Assembly: GCA_905480425.1 (NCBI GenBank)
Contig: CAJQQG010000069.1
Span: 1-39,811, forward strand
From: an uncultured Flavobacteriaceae bacterium
Lineage (GTDB): Bacteria > Bacteroidota > Bacteroidia > Flavobacteriales > Flavobacteriaceae
Length of the DNA: 39,811 nt
Direction of reading: 5' to 3'
Shown: positions 32,079 to 39,811 of the stretch, one piece after another
Layout: the number at the start of each line of letters is the position of its first letter
Numbering within the stretch: the first letter of the stretch is position 1
Made by a program: the position numbers and the translations under genes
Notes under the pieces: model-generated
Database searches by the model: none
What the model saw: the letters and a program-made list of their open reading frames with translations, nothing else
Told to the model about the DNA's origin: nothing

Positions 32079-35000
32079 ATGTTGCCAGCTAAACAAGGAC
32101 TTTACAACCCAGATTTCGAACATGATAATTGTGGAGCCGGTTTTATTTGTAGTTTAAAAGGAATCAAAACCAACGATATCATTCACAAAGCGCTTGACAT
32201 TTTAGATAAGTTAGAGCATAGAGGTGCTGTAAGTGCCGATGGAAAAACAGGTGACGGGGCCGGAATATTAATAGAAATTCCACATGACTTCCTCACAAAA
32301 CAATGTGATTTTAAACTTGCAAATGCCAATGAATATGCAGTTGGAATGGTGTTTCTTCCAAAAAAAGAAAATCAACGAAGCTATGCTGTTGGTGTTTTTG
32401 AGGCCGAAATCAAAAATCAAGGACTAGAAGTGTTAGGCTGGAGAAAAGTTCCCGTAAATCCTGAAGTGATGGGAAGTATCGCTGCACAAACAGAACCACA
32501 TATCATGCAAATTTTTGTGGGAAGAGGAAATTCAGAATTAAGCGACAGCGAATTTAACATCAAACTATTTATTGCACGTAAAATAAGTGAACATACTATT
32601 TTAAATTCCAAGCTATCTCAAGCTTCTTATTTTTATCTTCCTAGTTTGTCTACTCATACTTTGATATATAAGGGTTTATTGATTCCAGAAGACATTAAAG
32701 GATACTACCACGATTTATCAGATCCATTAGTGGTTACAAGATTAGCATTAGTACATCAGCGTTTTTCAACAAATACCTTCCCCACTTGGGACTTAGCGCA
32801 ACCTTTTAGATATATGTGCCACAACGGTGAAATAAATACATTTAGAGGGAATTTTAGTCGTATGCAAGCTAGAGAAGAATTGCTTGAAAGTGATTTATTT
32901 GGACCTGATATCAAAAACATATTACCCATTATACTCAAAGGTAAATCAGATTCTTCTTCAATGGATATGGTTGTTGAGCTATTACTTGCAACCGGTAGAT
33001 CCCTTCCTGAGGTAATGATGATGCTTGTTCCTGAAGCTTGGGAAAAGCACACTTATATGGATGATGATAAAAAAGCTTTTTATAAATATAATGCTTGTAT
33101 TATGGAACCTTGGGACGGCCCTGCTTCTATACCCTTTACAGATGGCAAATACATTGGTGCGCTCCTAGATAGAAATGGACTTCGTCCTTCCCGTTACTCA
33201 GTAACAAAGGATGGTTACGTAGTGATGTCTTCAGAAACTGGTGTTCTTGATATTGCACCAGAAAATATTGAACGTCATGGTCGCCTTGAGCCTGGGAAAA
33301 TGTTTTTAGTAAATATGGACGACGGTCGTATCATTGAAGATGACGAAATCAAAAAAGAAATCACCACCAGGCGTCCTTATAAGAAATGGCTAGATGAAAA
33401 TCTTTTACCCTTAAAAGAAGTCCCATACACTGGAAACGTAACTCCAACTGAAAAAGAAGATTTTGAAACACGCATGCGAATTTTCGGATATACACAAGAG
33501 GATTTAAAAACTATTATAACTCCCATGAGTACCCTTGGAAAAGAAGCCATGGGCTCTATGGGAATCGACACACCTCTTGCAGTATTGTCATCACGTCCTC
33601 AGTTATTGTACAATTATTTCAAACAGCTTTTTGCTCAGGTAACTAATCCGCCATTAGATGGAATTCGCGAAGAAATTGTAACCGATACTAGTTTAACCAT
33701 TGGAAGCGAATTTAATTTATTTGAAATTTCTCCTCAACATGCAAAAAAATTAAGTATTCAAAATCCTGTAATTTCTAATGAAGATTTAGATAAAATCAGA
33801 TTTATTGAGCATAATGATTTTAAAGCATCAACCATTTCGATACTCTATGAACTTAGTGGACGTTTGAATGGTTTGGAAGAAGCTTTAGAGGATATGATTA
33901 AGGATATTAATAAAGCTCTAGCATCAGGAGCAAACATTATCATTCTTTCAGATCGTGGGGTTTCTGCTTCCATGGCACCCATCCCAATGCTTCTGGCTAC
34001 AGCCCACGCACACCATGCATTAAAACGCTTAAAGAAACGTTCCAAGTTTGGAATTATTATTGAATCTGCAGAGCCACGTGAACCACATCATTTTTCACTC
34101 TTATTTGGCTATGGTGCTAGTGCCATTAATCCTTATATGATTAACGAAATTATTATTCATCAGGCAGCAGAAGGAACCATTGAGGTGACTGCAGAAGTTG
34201 GAATTCAAAATTTCAATCAAGCTATTGCAAAAGGTATTGTCAAAGTCATGAATAAAATTGGAATTTCTACACTTCACTCCTACAGAGGTGCACAAATTTT
34301 TGAAGCTCTTGGTCTTTCACAAAAATTAATTGATCGTTTCTTCGTCAATACTGCTACTCGAATTGAAGGAATTGGTCTCTATGAAATTGAAAAAGAAATT
34401 AACGCTCGTCACACAAAAGCATACATTCATGAATCCAATCTTGGCCTCCCTTTAGAAATAGGAGGTGATTACCGTTGGAGAAGAGATGGAGAAGATCACG
34501 TTGTCAATCCTTCATCTATTGCAAGCTTACAACAAGCAGTTCGTCAAAACAAACCGGAAAGTTATGCGACTTTTGCTAAAATGATTAACGATCAAAACGA
34601 AAAAATAATGACTCTTAGAGGGCTCTTTGAATTTTCCAGTTTTGATCCAATTCCAATTGATCAAGTAGAACCTTGGACGGATATTGTGAAACGTTTTAAA
34701 ACAGGTGCCATGTCTTTGGGGTCGATTAGCCAAGAAGCACATGAAAATTTAGCCATTGCAATGAATCGTATTGGGGGGAAAAGTAATTCTGGAGAGGGAG
34801 GAGAAGACAAACGTCGTTTCCAACCAGATAAAGATGGGAACTGGAGAAATTCAGCTATAAAACAAGTTGCCTCTGGCCGTTTTGGAGTGTCCAGTCACTA
34901 CTTAAGTTCAGCTAAAGAAATTCAAATTAAAATGGCTCAAGGAGCAAAACCAGGAGAAGGGGGTCAACTTCCAGGGCCTAAGGTTAATCCATATATTGCT

Positions 35001-36581
35001 TCCGTGAGAAATTCAACTCCTTACGTAGGACTTATTTCTCCACCGCCACACCACGATATTTATTCTATTGAAGATTTAGCACAGTTAATTTATGACCTTA
35101 AAAATGCCAACCGAGCGGCAAGAATAAATGTTAAATTAGTTTCAGAAGTTGGAGTGGGAACTATTGCTGCTGGGGTTGCAAAAGCAAAAGCAGATGTTAT
35201 ATTAATCTCTGGTTATGATGGTGGAACAGGAGCATCTCCTCTAACCTCACTAAAACACGCAGGACTTCCTTGGGAACTTGGTATCGCAGAAGCACAACAA
35301 ACGCTGGTAATGAACGACCTTAGAAGTCGTATTGTATTAGAATGTGATGGTCAAATGAAAACTGGCCGTGATGTTGCAATTGCTTGTCTTTTAGGTGCTG
35401 AAGAATTTGGATTTTCTACAGCTCCTCTTATTGCCTCTGGATGTATTATGATGCGCGCTTGTCACTTAAATACTTGCCCGGTTGGAATTGCAACACAAGA
35501 TCCGGAACTACGGAAAAATTTTAAAGGAAAACCTGAGCATGTTATTAATTACATGTACTTTATTGCAGAAGAGTTGCGTGGGATTATGGCAGAACTCGGA
35601 TTTAGGACCATTGATGAAATGGTAGGACAATCACAAAAAATAAACATGAAAAAAGCATTGGATCATTACAAATCTCAAGGCATTGATCTTTCAAATATTT
35701 TATACAAGCCTAAAGTTCCTAGCTCAGTTAAAGAACGAAACACCAAAGAACAAAATCATGGTTTAGAGAATGTTCTGGATTTTGATATTTTAAGACAAGC
35801 TCATCCTGCACTTTACAGAAAAGAAATACAACATTTAGAGTTCAATATTAAAAATACTAATCGAACGGTTGGAGCTATTTTGAGCAATGAAATTTCAAAA
35901 ATTCATGGGGCAGATGGCTTACCAAAGGATACTTTGAGTTTAAAATTTAAAGGAACTGCAGGACAAAGTTTTGGTGGTTTTGCCACCCACGGACTTTACA
36001 TGAAGGTTGAAGGTACTGCCAATGATTATTTTGGAAAAGGTCTCTCGGGTGCAACTATTGTTGCACAAGTACCAGAAAAAGCAACGTTTGTTCCTCATGA
36101 AAATGTGATTGTAGGAAATGTCTGCCTCTATGGAGCAACTGCAGGTGAAGCTTACATAAACGGTATTGCGGGAGAACGATTCTGTGTTAGGAATTCAGGA
36201 GCGTCAGCAGTAGTAGAGGGAATTGGAGACCATGGTTGTGAATATATGACGGGTGGAATTGCTGTTGTTCTTGGTGATTTTGGAAGAAACTTTGCTGCTG
36301 GTATGAGTGGAGGAATTGCCTATCTATTCAATGAAAATAGTTCTTTTGATGAGAAAAAATTTAACTTAGAAATGGTAGAGTTAGAAGATCTTCAAGAAAG
36401 CGATCATAAAAAACTACAAGGGCTTCTTCAAAACCATCTTGACTACACTAAAAGTCCAAAAGCAGCCTCTATTTTATCAAACTGGCCTAAATCAAGTAAA
36501 AAATTCATTAAAGTTATGCCAACTGACTACAAACGTGCTTTGGAAATGATGGCAGATCAAGAAAGTGAAAAAATAGTATAA
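32079..36581 (+). CDS. gltB: Glutamate synthase (GOGAT), large subunit
   Basis: Transfers the amide nitrogen of glutamine to 2-oxoglutarate, yielding two glutamates; main ammonium-assimilation enzyme with glutamine synthetase. 1500 aa from ATG 32079. Cys18 in EHDNCGAGF is the amidotransferase nucleophile, exposed after removal of the short propeptide. Domains in order: class II glutaminase (18 to about 430), central domain, FMN-binding synthase barrel with GGTGASPLTSLKHAGLPWEL, a [3Fe-4S] site C-x5-C-x4-C (Cys1122, 1128, 1133 in CIMMRACHLNTCPVG), and a C-terminal beta helix with Gly-x-x-Gly repeats. A TTG three codons earlier (32070) is a possible but weaker start. gltD follows after 3 bp. 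Confidence 0.97.
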   Translation: MLPAKQGLYNPDFEHDNCGAGFICSLKGIKTNDIIHKALDILDKLEHRGAVSADGKTGDGAGILIEIPHDFLTKQCDFKLANANEYAVGMVFLPKKENQRSYAVGVFEAEIKNQGLEVLGWRKVPVNPEVMGSIAAQTEPHIMQIFVGRGNSELSDSEFNIKLFIARKISEHTILNSKLSQASYFYLPSLSTHTLIYKGLLIPEDIKGYYHDLSDPLVVTRLALVHQRFSTNTFPTWDLAQPFRYMCHNGEINTFRGNFSRMQAREELLESDLFGPDIKNILPIILKGKSDSSSMDMVVELLLATGRSLPEVMMMLVPEAWEKHTYMDDDKKAFYKYNACIMEPWDGPASIPFTDGKYIGALLDRNGLRPSRYSVTKDGYVVMSSETGVLDIAPENIERHGRLEPGKMFLVNMDDGRIIEDDEIKKEITTRRPYKKWLDENLLPLKEVPYTGNVTPTEKEDFETRMRIFGYTQEDLKTIITPMSTLGKEAMGSMGIDTPLAVLSSRPQLLYNYFKQLFAQVTNPPLDGIREEIVTDTSLTIGSEFNLFEISPQHAKKLSIQNPVISNEDLDKIRFIEHNDFKASTISILYELSGRLNGLEEALEDMIKDINKALASGANIIILSDRGVSASMAPIPMLLATAHAHHALKRLKKRSKFGIIIESAEPREPHHFSLLFGYGASAINPYMINEIIIHQAAEGTIEVTAEVGIQNFNQAIAKGIVKVMNKIGISTLHSYRGAQIFEALGLSQKLIDRFFVNTATRIEGIGLYEIEKEINARHTKAYIHESNLGLPLEIGGDYRWRRDGEDHVVNPSSIASLQQAVRQNKPESYATFAKMINDQNEKIMTLRGLFEFSSFDPIPIDQVEPWTDIVKRFKTGAMSLGSISQEAHENLAIAMNRIGGKSNSGEGGEDKRRFQPDKDGNWRNSAIKQVASGRFGVSSHYLSSAKEIQIKMAQGAKPGEGGQLPGPKVNPYIASVRNSTPYVGLISPPPHHDIYSIEDLAQLIYDLKNANRAARINVKLVSEVGVGTIAAGVAKAKADVILISGYDGGTGASPLTSLKHAGLPWELGIAEAQQTLVMNDLRSRIVLECDGQMKTGRDVAIACLLGAEEFGFSTAPLIASGCIMMRACHLNTCPVGIATQDPELRKNFKGKPEHVINYMYFIAEELRGIMAELGFRTIDEMVGQSQKINMKKALDHYKSQGIDLSNILYKPKVPSSVKERNTKEQNHGLENVLDFDILRQAHPALYRKEIQHLEFNIKNTNRTVGAILSNEISKIHGADGLPKDTLSLKFKGTAGQSFGGFATHGLYMKVEGTANDYFGKGLSGATIVAQVPEKATFVPHENVIVGNVCLYGATAGEAYINGIAGERFCVRNSGASAVVEGIGDHGCEYMTGGIAVVLGDFGRNFAAGMSGGIAYLFNENSSFDEKKFNLEMVELEDLQESDHKKLQGLLQNHLDYTKSPKAASILSNWPKSSKKFIKVMPTDYKRALEMMADQESEKIV

Positions 36582-36584
36582 ATC

Positions 36585-38051
36585 ATGGGAAAAATTAAAG
36601 GTTTTATGGAATTTGACCGTCTCAATGAGTCGGTAGTTAATCCAAAGGAGCGTGTCAAAAATTATAATGAATTTACAGTAGCTCCCAAAGAAAAAGAATT
36701 ACAGGAACAGGGTGCTCGTTGTATGGATTGTGGTGTTCCATTTTGTCATAGTGGTTGTCCTTTAGGAAATTTAATTCCTGATTTTAATGATGCTGTTTAC
36801 CAAAACGAATGGCAACGTGCTTTAACCATTTTACATAGCACCAACAATTTCCCTGAATTTACAGGGAGACTTTGCCCTGCTCCTTGTGAAGAAGCTTGTG
36901 TATTAGGAATCGTAAGTCCACCTGTATCAATTGAATTAATCGAAAAATATATTGTAGAGAGAGGGTTTTCAGAGGGCTGGATTAAACCACAACCTCCTGA
37001 ATCAAGAACAGAAAAAACAGTCGCTGTTATTGGCTCAGGACCCGCCGGACTTGCAGCAGCTCAACAATTAAATAGGGCAGGGCATTTGGTAACCGTTTTT
37101 GAACGTGATAATAAAGCCGGTGGCTTACTTCGCTACGGAATTCCAGACTTTAAAATGGAAAAAAATATTATTGATCGTCGATTAGATGTTTTAAAAGCAG
37201 AAGGTATTATTTTTAAATGCAATGTAGAAATTGGGGAAACCGTAAAAGCCGAATCTCTAGAGAATGAATTTGATGCAGTGGTACTTGCCACTGGCGCAAC
37301 TATTAAGAGAGGTCTCCCTATTCCAGGCTCAGATTTAAATGGTGTGGAACAAGCGATGGAATTTCTTCCTCATAACAACAAAGCTGTAGATGGACAAATT
37401 GAGCGTAAAGCAAAATATATTGCTAAAGATCGAAATGTTATTGTCATTGGAGGTGGTGATACGGGTTCAGACTGTATTGGAACTTCAAACAGACAGGGTG
37501 CAAAAAGTGTCACTAATTTCGAACTTATGCCTAAGCCTGCTGAAGGGAGAACAGAAGAACACCCATGGCCATATTGGCCCTTCAAATTGAAAACAAGTTC
37601 TTCTCACAAAGAGGGTATCCATAGAGAATGGAGCATCTTGACTAAAGAATTTGTTGGAGACAAATCTGGTAAGCTCGTTGGATTAAAAACAGTTGAAGTT
37701 AAATGGAAAAAAATTCCAGGAGAGCGTCCTCAACTTATTGAAAAAGAAGGTTCTGAAAAAGAATGGCCTTGTGATTTAGCTCTTTTAGCGCTCGGTTTCA
37801 CGGGTCCCGAAAAAACAGTACCAGAACAATTTGGTTTAGCACTAGACGAGCGAGGAAACATTAAAGGTGAAAACGATTATCAAACACAAAAACCATCCAT
37901 TTTTACAGCAGGTGATTGTAGAAGAGGGCAGTCATTAATTGTCTGGGCTATTTCTGAAGGCCGAGAAGCAGCTCATCAAGTAGATACTTTTTTGATGGGA
38001 AAATCAACACTTCCACAAAAGAATATGGCTGGTGATTTAATGGCAGTATGA
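36585..38051 (+). CDS. gltD: Glutamate synthase, small subunit
   Basis: NAD(P)H-oxidising partner of GltB, passing electrons through FAD and Fe-S clusters to the synthase FMN. 488 aa. N-terminal Cys sets CMDCGVPFCHSGC (46-58) and CPAPCEEAC (97-105) hold two [4Fe-4S] clusters. The FAD fold is VAVIGSGPAGLAAAQ (146-160), and the NAD(P)H fold has VIVIGGGDTGSDCIG. The C-terminal TAGDCRRGQSLIVWAISEGR closes the FAD site. It starts 3 bp after the gltB stop, a clear operon. Confidence 0.97.
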   Translation: MGKIKGFMEFDRLNESVVNPKERVKNYNEFTVAPKEKELQEQGARCMDCGVPFCHSGCPLGNLIPDFNDAVYQNEWQRALTILHSTNNFPEFTGRLCPAPCEEACVLGIVSPPVSIELIEKYIVERGFSEGWIKPQPPESRTEKTVAVIGSGPAGLAAAQQLNRAGHLVTVFERDNKAGGLLRYGIPDFKMEKNIIDRRLDVLKAEGIIFKCNVEIGETVKAESLENEFDAVVLATGATIKRGLPIPGSDLNGVEQAMEFLPHNNKAVDGQIERKAKYIAKDRNVIVIGGGDTGSDCIGTSNRQGAKSVTNFELMPKPAEGRTEEHPWPYWPFKLKTSSSHKEGIHREWSILTKEFVGDKSGKLVGLKTVEVKWKKIPGERPQLIEKEGSEKEWPCDLALLALGFTGPEKTVPEQFGLALDERGNIKGENDYQTQKPSIFTAGDCRRGQSLIVWAISEGREAAHQVDTFLMGKSTLPQKNMAGDLMAV

Positions 38052-38089
38052 AAATTTCAGTTAAATGACTTTATTGAAAAAATATAAAC

Positions 38090-38119
38090 TTGTTAATTAA
38101 ATAAGCTAGTTTATATTTA
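38090..38119 (+). promoter_or_regulatory. Promoter of the DUF5916 gene (TTG-N19-TATATTTA)
   Basis: TTG (38090-38092), a 19-nt spacer, then TATATTTA (38112-38119), one mismatch from TAnnTTTG. It ends 16 nt before ATG 38136 in the 84-bp gap after gltD. Confidence 0.45.
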
Positions 38120-38135
38120 CCGGAAATTTGTCTTA

Positions 38136-39811
38136 ATGCGTCATTTATTCCTTCTCTTAGGTTCTCTGTATTTAACTGCTCAGAAAACACTTCCCACCTT
38201 TGATGGAATAGTTTCAGAAAAAGAATGGGTAAATGCAGAAAAATTCAAGATCAATTATGAAATAGACCCTGGAAATAATGAACCATCAGCTCACGAAACT
38301 GAGGTTTTTATTACTTATTCCAAAACCGATTTATATGTAGGATTTATCGCTTATGCTGACATGAAAAACTTGCGTTCTTCAATACGCAATAGAGACGAAG
38401 GCTATGAAGATGATAATGTTCTGATTGGAATTGATACTTATAGAGATGGACGCTATATGATCTCACTGGGATCAAACCCTGAAGGAAATCAACTGGATTT
38501 GAAATTTTCATCCTCTGGAGATACCGACCCTTCTTACAACATCAGTTTTGAGTCAAAAGCAAGTAAGCATAAAAACAGTTACCATGTAGAATTAAAAATT
38601 CCTTTTGCAGTACTACAGTTTAATAAAGCTGATGAGATGAAATGGAATGTCCTACTTTACCGCTCAACCTATACAGATGCGAATCGTAGCCAAAATATAA
38701 ATTTTCCCATTGGTTTAAACAACCCTTGTTTACCCTGTCAAACAAAATCAAACATTACATTAAAGAATATTGAATCAAAAAATAGAGTAAGTCTATTACC
38801 TTATGTTTTTGGGGGGCTCTCTGGCGTAAAAGAAAATGAAAATCTAAGCTTTGAAAAACCATTTGGAGATGTTGGTCTAAGTGGTCTTTTCGATCTAAAC
38901 AATATTACCTCCTTAGAATATGCAATAAACCCTGATTTTTCTCAAGTAGAAGCTGACGTTTCGCAAATAACAGCCAATAACACCTTTGCCGTTTTCTTTG
39001 AAGAGCGTAGAGCTTATTTCAATGAAGGAAATGACATAATTGACACAAGGCTAAACACTGTTTATACAAGGTCCATAAACAAGCCTGTTTTTTCCTCAAA
39101 ACTAATTACTCAAGGAGAAAAGCAACGCATCTATTGGCTAGCTGCTTATGACGAAGCCTCTCCTTATTTAATTGCAGGTGAAAATCGATCTTATTTTGGC
39201 GAAGGAGGTGCTTCATTTTCAAATGTATTTAGATACCAACGCACCTTTGATCGTGGAAGTAATATAGGCTTTCTAACGACTAACCGCTTTTTCAAAGAAG
39301 GTGGTTCAGGAAATACTATTGGAATTGATGGTATCTATCGATTTAAAAAATCATATGCTGCTTCCTTTGAATTTAACAAAAGTATTACACAAGAGCCGAT
39401 AGCAAATTGGATTGATGAAAACGAACAAATTAAAGATAAAAACACCGAATTGGATGGAGAAGAAAGCCAAGGAGATGCATTCTACTTTTCCGTTCAGCGA
39501 AACACAAAAAATTGGAATTCTGAAATTGAGTACGAACAGTATTCTCCACATTATCAAACACCTATAGGATTTGTAACCCAAAATAGCATGCGTTTTTTAA
39601 GTGGTAATCATGGCTATCAACACTTTTTTAACAAAAAAAAATATGTTAAACAGTTAGGTGTATACTTTGGAAGTGAAATTAGATATAATTATGAAAACCT
39701 CCTTAAATATCAGGATATAGGTACGTCTATTGATTTACAATTAAGTGGAAATATTCAAACAGGTATTGAATATAATTTTATCATAAGTGAAGAGTTTGAA
39801 GGATTTAATGG
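38136..39811 (+). CDS. DUF5916 outer-membrane protein with CBM9-like N-terminal domain (3' part beyond window)
   Basis: Open from ATG 38136 to the right edge (558 residues seen). The signal peptide MRHLFLLLGSLYLTAQ is cut near residue 16. Residues about 20-195 resemble a carbohydrate-binding module 9-type domain: FDGIVSEKEWVNAEKF, DDNVLIGIDTYRDGRYM and ELKIPFAVLQF. Next comes the DUF5916 hallmark NPDFSQVEADVSQITANNTF followed by FFEERRAYFNEG, then beta strands rich in aromatic and charged residues that look like the start of an outer-membrane barrel. Function is unknown; the family is often thought to handle polymers or peptides at the surface. It has its own promoter, so it is probably not part of gltBD. 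Confidence 0.85.
   Translation, partial: MRHLFLLLGSLYLTAQKTLPTFDGIVSEKEWVNAEKFKINYEIDPGNNEPSAHETEVFITYSKTDLYVGFIAYADMKNLRSSIRNRDEGYEDDNVLIGIDTYRDGRYMISLGSNPEGNQLDLKFSSSGDTDPSYNISFESKASKHKNSYHVELKIPFAVLQFNKADEMKWNVLLYRSTYTDANRSQNINFPIGLNNPCLPCQTKSNITLKNIESKNRVSLLPYVFGGLSGVKENENLSFEKPFGDVGLSGLFDLNNITSLEYAINPDFSQVEADVSQITANNTFAVFFEERRAYFNEGNDIIDTRLNTVYTRSINKPVFSSKLITQGEKQRIYWLAAYDEASPYLIAGENRSYFGEGGASFSNVFRYQRTFDRGSNIGFLTTNRFFKEGGSGNTIGIDGIYRFKKSYAASFEFNKSITQEPIANWIDENEQIKDKNTELDGEESQGDAFYFSVQRNTKNWNSEIEYEQYSPHYQTPIGFVTQNSMRFLSGNHGYQHFFNKKKYVKQLGVYFGSEIRYNYENLLKYQDIGTSIDLQLSGNIQTGIEYNFIISEEFEGFN

Noticed and set aside
1-39811. Mobile elements, CRISPR arrays, toxin-antitoxin or restriction genes
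   Set aside because: Looked for on both strands; no transposase, integrase, repeat-spacer pattern or typical defence motif was seen.

Overview
This window is an AT-rich, gene-dense stretch of chromosome that looks like a member of the Flavobacteriia (Bacteroidota), probably marine or otherwise aquatic. The reasons are: (i) gene content and gene neighbours typical of that class (DUF5916 protein, Stealth capsule enzyme, NhaD next to ExbB-ExbD-TonB-FolC, Nif3 followed by a coiled-coil 'zinc ribbon' protein, a DUF151 nuclease with a UVR tail); (ii) no Shine-Dalgarno sequences before the starts; and (iii) many copies of the Bacteroidota promoter box TAnnTTTG placed 15-25 nt before start codons. 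Apart from two tRNAs, nearly everything is protein coding. I see no rRNA, CRISPR array, insertion sequence, integrase or prophage.

Layout. 1-2890 (minus): a K+-dependent membrane pyrophosphatase (cut by the left edge) and the pyruvate dehydrogenase E1 beta subunit. 3028-7031: DUF151 nuclease, thymidylate synthase, an inverted PLP aminotransferase, dihydrofolate reductase and FabD. 7052-10065 (minus): a surface-polysaccharide block (DegT/DnrJ sugar aminotransferase, a glycosyltransferase, a Stealth sugar-phosphate transferase), divergent from a secreted alkaline phosphatase at 10175. 11226-15007: an exported kinase-like protein of unknown role, a bestrophin-like membrane protein, a DUF885 lipoprotein peptidase and a very short CDGSH iron-sulfur protein. 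15091-15172: tRNA-Leu(UAG) with its own promoter and terminator. 15271-18852: M20 dipeptidase, then HemW, RuvC and a TonB-C-like lipoprotein on the minus strand. 18946-22426 (plus): DUF456 membrane protein, a small four-cysteine membrane protein, an ECF sigma factor, an Nramp-like transporter without the usual metal-binding motifs, and LipA. 22423-25803: LpxK, Nif3-like protein, coiled-coil protein and a membrane-anchored Dabb protein. 26052-26129: tRNA-Val(UAC), again with promoter and terminator. 26204-31885 (minus): AnmK, NhaD, ExbB, ExbD, TonB-like protein, FolC. 32079-38051: GltB and GltD. 38136 to the right edge: a DUF5916 outer-membrane protein, incomplete.

Functional themes. Folate and one-carbon metabolism (ThyA, FolA, FolC), lipoate and pyruvate dehydrogenase (PdhB, LipA), the cell envelope (FabD, LpxK, AnmK, the polysaccharide genes, DUF5916), ammonium assimilation (GltBD), and ion or energy coupling (pyrophosphatase, NhaD, ExbBD/TonB). 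Most of this is core housekeeping.

The least explained parts are the small-Cys-protein/sigma/atypical-Nramp cassette, the exported kinase-like protein, and a perfect palindrome that forms the last codons of two convergent genes. I do not see a clear-cut new defence or mobile system. All family assignments were made by eye, without database searches.
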